From Candidatus Omnitrophota bacterium (GTDB lineage: Bacteria > Omnitrophota > Gorgyraeia > Kaelpiales > Kaelpiaceae), in contig JAQUNS010000055.1 in NCBI GenBank assembly GCA_028717465.1, forward strand, positions 1 through 5,597: DNA of 5,597 nucleotides, given 5' to 3'. The notes below the pieces were generated by a model. It ran no database searches, was not told the origin of the DNA, and worked only from the letters and a program-made list of their open reading frames with translations. Within the stretch, counting starts at the first letter, position 1, and the number at the start of each line of letters is the position of its first letter. Below, piece after piece: positions 1-3,645 of this stretch. A program made the position numbers and the translations under genes.

Positions 1-470
1 CTGCTCAAAGGCAGGAGCTTTGCCGATAGGGGCCTCAGCATAAAGCCTTTTAAGCCTGACTCCTGCTCTATTAAATCAAGCGCTCTGCGATTCTGGGACA
101 TCGGGCGTTCGCCCAGGACTTCGCCTGTGATTACATACCGGGCATCGTAGTCTTTTAAAAGCAGCTTGGCTCTTTTAAACATAAAAATTTTGCAGTCTAT
201 GCAGGGATTTATATTCTTGCCGAATCCATGCTTAGAATTTTTAACTAATTCCATAAACTCCCGGCCTACCTCTACAACATTAAGCTCCTGACTAAATAAG
301 CGCCTGGTTGTATCGCTAAGCTGCTCTGTTATCTTGCAGCTTTGGCCCGGGCGGCAGGAGCAAAAAGGAATATGAAAATAGATTACCTTAAAGCTTACAT
401 TCTGCTCTTTAAGCAGCATACCTGCCAATATAGAATCCAAACCCGATATTAAAAGCAATCCTGTATCCAT
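1..470 (-). CDS. PP-loop ATPase, MnmA/ThiI-like tRNA thiolation family (partial, C-terminus beyond left edge)
   Basis: The first 156 residues are visible from an ATG at 470, and the frame is open to the left edge. Members of this family adenylate a substrate, typically a tRNA uridine for sulfur transfer, using an N-terminal PP-loop. Residues 5-17 (LLLISGLDSILAG) form that loop. It is one residue short of the usual SGGxDS motif, or has lost its first Ser. Family hallmarks follow: a Cys cluster (C37, C39, C45), the stretch GFGKNINPCIDC with a CxxC at C90/C93, then ITGEVLGERPMSQNRRAL (114-131) and LRPLSAKLLP (145-154). These later blocks make the assignment to the stand-alone thiouridylase-like group (COG0482-related) fairly firm. 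The exact tRNA position modified cannot be told. The gene starts 26 nt after the upstream peptidase gene, with a weak AAGG five bases before the ATG, so it is probably the last visible gene of an operon with the peptidase and HAMP genes. Confidence 0.82.
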   Translation of the reverse strand, partial: MDTGLLLISGLDSILAGMLLKEQNVSFKVIYFHIPFCSCRPGQSCKITEQLSDTTRRLFSQELNVVEVGREFMELVKNSKHGFGKNINPCIDCKIFMFKRAKLLLKDYDARYVITGEVLGERPMSQNRRALDLIEQESGLKGFMLRPLSAKLLPLS

Positions 471-496
471 ACCGGCCTTTTTTGTAAATTTAAGCG

Positions 497-1051
497 CTAC
501 TGGCTAAATTTCTTGTTTATATTATACTCGACGTAACCGGAAAGAACCTCTTGAACCTTAGCGGGGGGAGGAACTACAAAATACCGGCTTATTATTGCAT
601 GGGCAATCTCATGAGCCAGTATCCCAACTCTTAAGTCCTGTTCGGATATATATATGGTATTCTGCTCATAGTGATAGAAAGAATCGGATTTCAGCTCTGT
701 GTTTGCAATATCTAAAAAAGCTTTTTTAAGTCCGTCCTTGGTTGAAAATATTTTAATATCGCCGTGGAAAGAATAAAGATGCATATCCAGAATCTCTGAA
801 ACCTCTTTAAAGACAGCGTCTATATTTTCGGCCAAAACCTCTTTCGGTGACCCGCCCCGGAATATCTTTACGCTGCTATCCTCGTGGACATAAAACTGAG
901 GGCTTGCTTTTATTTTGTAAGCCACATTCAGCGGATCGATACCCTGCTGACAATAAGTATTAAAATATTTGCCCCGGCATACTACAGGAAAATCCTGGGC
1001 ATAGGCAGAAGATGATAGGATTAACGCAGATAATATAATCTTCTTCAGCAT
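497..1051 (-). CDS. Secreted HEXXH zinc metallopeptidase-like protein
   Basis: The product has 184 residues. The N-terminus MLKKIILSALILSSSAYA is a clear Sec signal peptide, with likely cleavage after AYA (residue 18), so the protein should act in the periplasm or outside the cell. HEIAH at 147-151 is a gluzincin-type zinc motif (H147, E148, H151). It is followed by EVLSGY at 168-173, which matches the ExLAxY pattern of Peptidase_MA-like families and would supply the third ligand E168. Two cysteines (C25, C34) near the mature N-terminus may form a disulfide. The segment between is unremarkable, and at about 165 mature residues the protein is small for the clan. The substrate is unknown. The start lies 5 nt after the stop of the HAMP gene with no convincing Shine-Dalgarno, which suggests translational coupling. 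Function as a peptidase is inferred from motifs only; it could also be a minimal chaperone or an inactive relative. Confidence 0.8.
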   Translation of the reverse strand: MLKKIILSALILSSSAYAQDFPVVCRGKYFNTYCQQGIDPLNVAYKIKASPQFYVHEDSSVKIFRGGSPKEVLAENIDAVFKEVSEILDMHLYSFHGDIKIFSTKDGLKKAFLDIANTELKSDSFYHYEQNTIYISEQDLRVGILAHEIAHAIISRYFVVPPPAKVQEVLSGYVEYNINKKFSQ

Positions 1052-1056
1052 AAATA

Positions 1057-1617
1057 TTAAACTTTGAAGCGGTGGAGATCGTTTTTAATTTTATGCAAGT
1101 TGTTTAAAAGTATCTGTTTTTTATTCTCTTCGCTTATATTGTCATAGAGCGCCTGCTCCATCTCGTCTATGCTGGATTGCAGAACGCCGAGATAAAATCT
1201 CAATCTTAGTTTCATCTCGTTCAAAGAGGCGGCAATATTCTGAAGCTGATCATTGCCTCTCAACTGAAAATTGGCGCTAATATCGCCTTCGGCCATAGAT
1301 TTGAACTCTTTCTCCAGCCTGTATAGCGGACCGGCTATTTTATGGGATATAAAAAGCGTAAGCGTTATAGTAAACATACCTGTAACGACCATAACAATGA
1401 TGACAGTCTGTATTAAAATAGGGATGATAAAATCTGCCGTTGATTTAACGACGGCTTCGGTATTTTCAAAGCTCACCGTTGTGGTCCGGGATGCAAACAG
1501 GTAAAGCAACCCCACTGTGACAATAGAGCCGGCTATTACAAGCAAGCAGAATTTTATGATAAATTGCGTTTGGAACTTCCGGTCTATAAAATATATTCTC
1601 CTCTTCTGCTTAGCCAT
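1057..1617 (-). CDS. Two-TM HAMP domain membrane protein without output domain
   Basis: The product has 186 residues from the ATG at 1617, chosen because a strong GGAGG sits 5 nt upstream; an ORF seven codons longer has no such site. A basic N-terminus with KRRIYFIDRKFQ is followed by TM1 (about 18-42), a short periplasmic segment of about 24 residues, and TM2 (about 67-90). A HAMP domain follows (about 91-141), with its conserved proline in AGPL (P97) and DQLQNIAASLNEM as its second helix. The tail (about 142-186) is a charged, heptad-like helix that is probably a coiled coil. There is no kinase, methyl-accepting, GGDEF or other output domain. The KRRxYFIDxKFQ plus HAMP arrangement resembles short HAMP proteins seen in Desulfobacterota and related lineages, whose role is not established. 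It may relay or scaffold signals for a separate partner. It precedes the secreted peptidase gene by 5 nt, so the two are likely co-translated. Confidence 0.87.
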   Translation of the reverse strand: MAKQKRRIYFIDRKFQTQFIIKFCLLVIAGSIVTVGLLYLFASRTTTVSFENTEAVVKSTADFIIPILIQTVIIVMVVTGMFTITLTLFISHKIAGPLYRLEKEFKSMAEGDISANFQLRGNDQLQNIAASLNEMKLRLRFYLGVLQSSIDEMEQALYDNISEENKKQILLNNLHKIKNDLHRFKV

Positions 1618-1622
1618 GTAGA

Positions 1623-1627
1623 CCTCC
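1623..1627 (-). promoter_or_regulatory. Shine-Dalgarno site of the HAMP gene
   Basis: GGAGG on the minus strand lies 5 nt upstream of the ATG at 1617. It fixes the start at MAKQKRR rather than at the upstream in-frame start at 1638. The foot of a long hairpin (1633-1673) ends five bases before it. Confidence 0.8.
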
Positions 1628-1632
1628 AATAA

Positions 1633-1673
1633 GCACATGACTTATGGAGCGCAGCGACATAAGTCATTTGTGC
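1633..1673 (-). repeat. Hairpin immediately upstream of the HAMP gene RBS
   Basis: A perfect 10-bp inverted repeat (ATGACTTATG at 1637-1646, CATAAGTCAT at 1658-1667) encloses an 11-nt GC-rich loop. It is extended by four more pairs (GCAC 1633-1636 with GTGC 1670-1673) across a 2-nt bulge. It lies in the 5' leader of the HAMP gene. No T-run follows in the direction of transcription, so it is not a standard intrinsic terminator. It could be an RNA structure affecting translation or part of a dispersed REP-like element. Confidence 0.7.
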
Positions 1674-1678
1674 GCATT

Positions 1679-1722
1679 GCCCCCAGTTTTTAGATTTCAC
1701 AACAGTGAAATCTACAGGGGGC
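1679..1722 (-). repeat. Second hairpin in the same intergenic region
   Basis: A perfect 10-bp inverted repeat (TAGATTTCAC at 1691-1700, GTGAAATCTA at 1705-1714) has a 4-nt loop AACA. It is clamped by a 6-bp outer stem (GCCCCC 1679-1684 with GGGGGC 1717-1722) across an asymmetric internal loop. It lies 5 nt from the first hairpin. No U-tract follows on either strand. It may be a factor-dependent terminator or processing structure downstream of the chaperone gene, or a mobile or repeat-derived palindrome. Confidence 0.7.
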
Positions 1723-1782
1723 TATATTATTTATGTTACTACACCGCAGCCAAATAAATTATCTGTAACCATCTGCGTATAT

Positions 1783-1854
1783 TCTATTCACCGTTCATTA
1801 ATCCCGACCGAAACGTCGGGACTGTCCACTATTTACTTTTTACTGTTCGCTATT
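1783..1854 (-). repeat. Degenerate 7-nt tandem repeat flanking a hairpin
   Basis: On the minus strand, 1854-1820 reads as five consecutive heptamers: AATAGCG, AACAGTA, AAAAGTA, AATAGTG, GACAGTC. Two more (GAACGGT, GAATAGA) lie at 1796-1783. Between them is a hairpin with 7-bp perfect arms (TCCCGAC 1802-1808, GTCGGGA 1815-1821) and a 6-nt loop. The consensus is roughly RAYAGTR. The first two units lie within the last codons of the chaperone gene, whose stop codon they overlap. Similar GTGAACGGT-like spacer repeats are known to me from uncultured bacterial genomes, but I cannot check copies elsewhere in this one. Confidence 0.6.
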
Positions 1855-2418
1855 TTCAGCGCCTTTCTTCAGCACCGTATCATAATCTATATCTATCTTG
1901 GATTGGTCTCTGACGCTTTTAAGCCAATCATTAAGGGCCTGAGTCTGTTTCTCTCTCAACATCTGCCATTTAATCTGCTCATACAGCTCTTCCAGGTGTT
2001 TATCGGTAAGGGAATCCTGCTGCATTATATCGTATCTGGACTTGACCTCGCTATCGGTTACCCGAACTTGAGAAGAGAGCTCTTTAGACTTTAAATCGAC
2101 TATCAGCTTAAAAAGCAGCTGTTCGTAATAATGCTGCAAGGCGTCTAAGAACTCCTCGCTTTTATGCAGGCCCTGCTTCTCGGCCTCCTGCAGAATTAAT
2201 TTTTTGCTTATCAATGCCTCTAAAACCCCTTGCCGGGCCTGGGGAGTATCATCTTTATCCATGCTCATTTTCGAAAAATAATCGTCAAATTTTTCAGCGC
2301 TCATCTTAAACTGGTTGATCCTGATAGCATAGTTATCTTTACCCAGATAATCTTTGGATAAATAAAACACTGCCACCAGCGCCAAAAAAATAACCGTGAT
2401 TGCAATTAGTTTTCTCAT
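1840..2418 (-). CDS. Membrane-anchored SurA-N-like chaperone lacking the parvulin domain
   Basis: The product has 192 residues from the ATG at 2418, chosen because GGAAGGG lies 6 nt upstream; a 12-codon longer ORF begins within AT-rich leader. Residues 4-20 (LIAITVIFLALVAVFYL) are a hydrophobic signal anchor with no clear cleavage site, so the rest probably sits in the periplasm tethered to the inner membrane. Residues 32-125 resemble the SurA/PrsA N-terminal chaperone fold: a short strand, then AEKFDDYF, then RQGVLEALISKKLILQEAEKQG (63-83) and a long helix to about 130, including VTDSEVKSRYD. The usual central rotamase (parvulin) domain is absent. The chain passes directly to a helix (141-170, ending NDWLKSVRDQ) and the strand KIDID, which match the C-terminal element that completes the SurA chaperone core. 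The inferred role is holding or folding of exported proteins, perhaps including outer-surface proteins. The gene is separated by 157 bp from the unknown gene upstream, and its last codons run into a tandem repeat. Confidence 0.8.
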   Translation of the reverse strand: MRKLIAITVIFLALVAVFYLSKDYLGKDNYAIRINQFKMSAEKFDDYFSKMSMDKDDTPQARQGVLEALISKKLILQEAEKQGLHKSEEFLDALQHYYEQLLFKLIVDLKSKELSSQVRVTDSEVKSRYDIMQQDSLTDKHLEELYEQIKWQMLREKQTQALNDWLKSVRDQSKIDIDYDTVLKKGAENSEQ

Positions 2419-2424
2419 ATCTAT

Positions 2425-2431
2425 CCCTTCC
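2425..2431 (-). promoter_or_regulatory. Shine-Dalgarno site of the SurA-like gene
   Basis: GGAAGGG on the minus strand lies 6 nt before the ATG at 2418 and supports that start over the in-frame codon at 2454. Further upstream, 2450-2465 holds a small inverted repeat (AACAC, 6-nt loop, GTGTT). No convincing promoter hexamers could be picked in 2419-2575, although the region is AT-rich. Confidence 0.75.
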
Positions 2432-2575
2432 TTTTTCTTTTTAATATATAACACTTTCTTGTGTTTTGCACCAAATAAAAACCACGGTTAAAATAAGGCT
2501 GATATGGTGAAAATATAGTACTTCGATATAAATAATGCTTTTGATTTGAATAAGCCTGGCCCTGCTAAACAATCC

Positions 2576-3454
2576 TTAGCGGCTTAGATTTTGCAGAGCC
2601 TCTCTCTGGTATCTGGCTAAAAGGCGGTTAAACTCATCCTGCTCTGACGGATTTAAACCTTCATATCTAAGCGGATTGAGCACAGGCCGGCTGGCAAGCT
2701 CTAACAGCCGGAACTTCCAGCCTAAATGATCCTGCAATAAAGCCTGATTTTGTTTTAAGAAAAACTTCAGTTGATCATCATTGACCGGGCAGCTCCGGCC
2801 CACAAAATCTATTCTAACCCATTGTTCTGAATAGGTATGTATGGTCCGGCCGTAATATCTTGCCTCTTGATCTAATAATTCTCTCTGTTCCGGAGAAAGT
2901 TCAGTCGGTCCTGTCAAAATAATGTTTTGCGAAACCCTGCCGTCATCAGAAGTGGTTATGTCAGCTCCTACGCTTACTCCGGCCTGGCTGAATGCTGAAC
3001 AAAAACTATCAAACTCCTTTAACTTATATGTTATCACCGGGTCTTCCCAGATAAAACCATCCTGCCCTTTAACTCCAATCTCGTAATATTCGCCGCTTTG
3101 GCTATCAAAAGCAAGGGGCGCATTTATGTGCGGGTAACTATATTTACCCAAACTTAAAAAATACTCATCCAGGAGCTTTATCACTAAATGCTTAGAAAAA
3201 CTGCCCGATCTTTTAAAAATTACCAGGTGCTCTGCGTTGTGCTCCGGCAAACTCACTACACCTCTCTGGGCACCACCGTCTTGGTAGCCCCAGTCGGCTC
3301 TCTCTTCTATCATCTTGGCAGTGATTAAAACAGGTTCCTGTGTTCTGGCTCTGCGCGTTATGTTTTCTGATGCTGGATCAAGATATAGCTGAGTCCACAA
3401 GACAGGCAACGCCAAAAGCAATAAACCAACTTTAAAAAACGAACTTTTGATCAT
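2576..3454 (-). CDS. Exported or membrane-anchored protein of unknown function
   Basis: I do not recognise this family with certainty. The likely product has 292 residues from the ATG at 3454. The in-frame extension to a TTG at 3532 would start inside a 41-bp palindrome and bury the hydrophobic segment, so it is less likely. Residues 9-20 (VGLLLLALPVLW), after a basic MIKSSFFK, form a signal peptide or anchor. The soluble part contains HLVIFKR (76-82), a block of short strands around YPHINAPLAFDS and GEYYEIGVKGQDG (107-133), then TSDDGRVSQNIILTG (168-182). Next is a region with WVRIDFVGRSCPVNDDQ (212-228) and a helical, charged C-terminus. The order Lys-bearing strand, hinge-like GEYYEIGVKG, then DDGRVSQNII is faintly reminiscent of a kinase-like fold, but no intact catalytic motif is visible and this is speculation. 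Cysteines are at 152 and 222. The only SD-like GGGAGG (3468-3473) is 13 nt from the ATG, unusually far. Confidence 0.72.
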   Translation of the reverse strand: MIKSSFFKVGLLLLALPVLWTQLYLDPASENITRRARTQEPVLITAKMIEERADWGYQDGGAQRGVVSLPEHNAEHLVIFKRSGSFSKHLVIKLLDEYFLSLGKYSYPHINAPLAFDSQSGEYYEIGVKGQDGFIWEDPVITYKLKEFDSFCSAFSQAGVSVGADITTSDDGRVSQNIILTGPTELSPEQRELLDQEARYYGRTIHTYSEQWVRIDFVGRSCPVNDDQLKFFLKQNQALLQDHLGWKFRLLELASRPVLNPLRYEGLNPSEQDEFNRLLARYQREALQNLSR

Positions 3455-3492
3455 TTGGACTCTCGAGCCTCCCTCTTTATAAAGTATGCCAT
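3451..3492 (-). CDS. Possible 13-codon leader peptide overlapping the start of the unknown gene
   Basis: ATG at 3492 opens a 13-residue frame (MAYFIKREARESK). Its TGA overlaps the ATG of the downstream gene as ATGA, the arrangement typical of translational coupling. It could explain why the downstream gene has a poorly spaced SD. The leader itself has only AGGA almost adjacent to its ATG, a poor ribosome site, so a chance overlap is quite possible. Confidence 0.2.
   Translation of the reverse strand: MAYFIKREARESK
3468..3473 (-). promoter_or_regulatory. Unusually distant SD-like GGGAGG of the unknown gene
   Basis: GGGAGG on the minus strand is the only purine-rich SD match near the ATG at 3454, but 13 nt separate them, against the normal 5-9. 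No alternative ATG, GTG or TTG in frame lies at a better distance. Either spacing is relaxed here or the site is reached through coupling. Confidence 0.4.
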
Positions 3493-3520
3493 ATCCTGGA
3501 TATAAATGCAAATCTGCCCA

Positions 3521-3561
3521 CCAATGCAACAAAACAGGTTGAACCTGTTTTGTTGCATTGG
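3521..3561. repeat. 41-bp perfect palindrome (20-bp arms, 1-nt centre)
   Basis: The arms 3521-3540 and 3542-3561 are exact reverse complements around a single G at 3541. The left arm begins CCAATGCAAC and ends CAGGTT. It lies between the terminator of the surface-protein gene and the start of the unknown gene, 67 bp upstream of its ATG. No T-run follows on either strand, so it is not an ordinary terminator. It may be a protein-binding operator, an RNA hairpin at the 5' end of the transcript, or a replication or recombination palindrome. Confidence 0.9.
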
Positions 3562-3564
3562 AGC

Positions 3565-3595
3565 TTTAAAGGACGTGAGCACATCTAACTTTCAA
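3565..3595 (-). promoter_or_regulatory. Weak candidate promoter for the unknown gene
   Basis: On the minus strand TTGAAA (3595-3590, 5/6 to TTGACA) and TTTAAA (3570-3565, 4/6 to TATAAT) are separated by 19 nt, slightly longer than ideal. It lies downstream of the terminator, where a new promoter is expected. Transcription would begin within the 41-bp palindrome. This is a sequence match only. Confidence 0.25.
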
Positions 3596-3600
3596 TGAAA

Positions 3601-3628
3601 AGAAAAAGCCCGCCGAAAAGGCGGGCTT
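3601..3628 (-). terminator. Intrinsic terminator of the surface-protein gene
   Basis: A perfect 9-bp GC-rich stem (AAGCCCGCC 3606-3614, GGCGGGCTT 3620-3628) with a 5-nt loop is followed on the minus strand by a U-rich tail read from 3607 down to 3601 and beyond (TTTTTCTTTTC). It lies 18 nt after the stop codon at 3646. An A/T-rich stretch on the other side could give weak termination on the plus strand too, but no plus-strand gene ends here. Confidence 0.93.
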
Positions 3629-3645
3629 AAAAAATTAAAATTATT

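Noticed and set aside
1271..1504. Plus-strand ORF of 77 codons
   Set aside because: It lies entirely antisense to the HAMP gene, has no RBS, and has composition typical of a shadow frame.
1679..1722. Intrinsic terminator for the SurA-like gene
   Set aside because: The stem is strong, but no U-rich tract follows on the minus strand.
1705..2094. Plus-strand ORF of 129 codons
   Set aside because: It covers the hairpin and repeat region and the antisense of the SurA-like gene. It shows no recognisable domain or ribosome site, and the minus-strand gene is well supported.
3455..3532. N-terminal extension of the unknown gene to a TTG at 3532
   Set aside because: The TTG lies inside the long palindrome, has no RBS, and would place 26 polar or mixed residues before an obvious signal or anchor segment.
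3521..3561. LexA/SOS box within the palindrome
   Set aside because: ACAG and CTGT occur in the orientation opposite to the proteobacterial box, and the Gram-positive GAAC-N4-GTTC form is absent.
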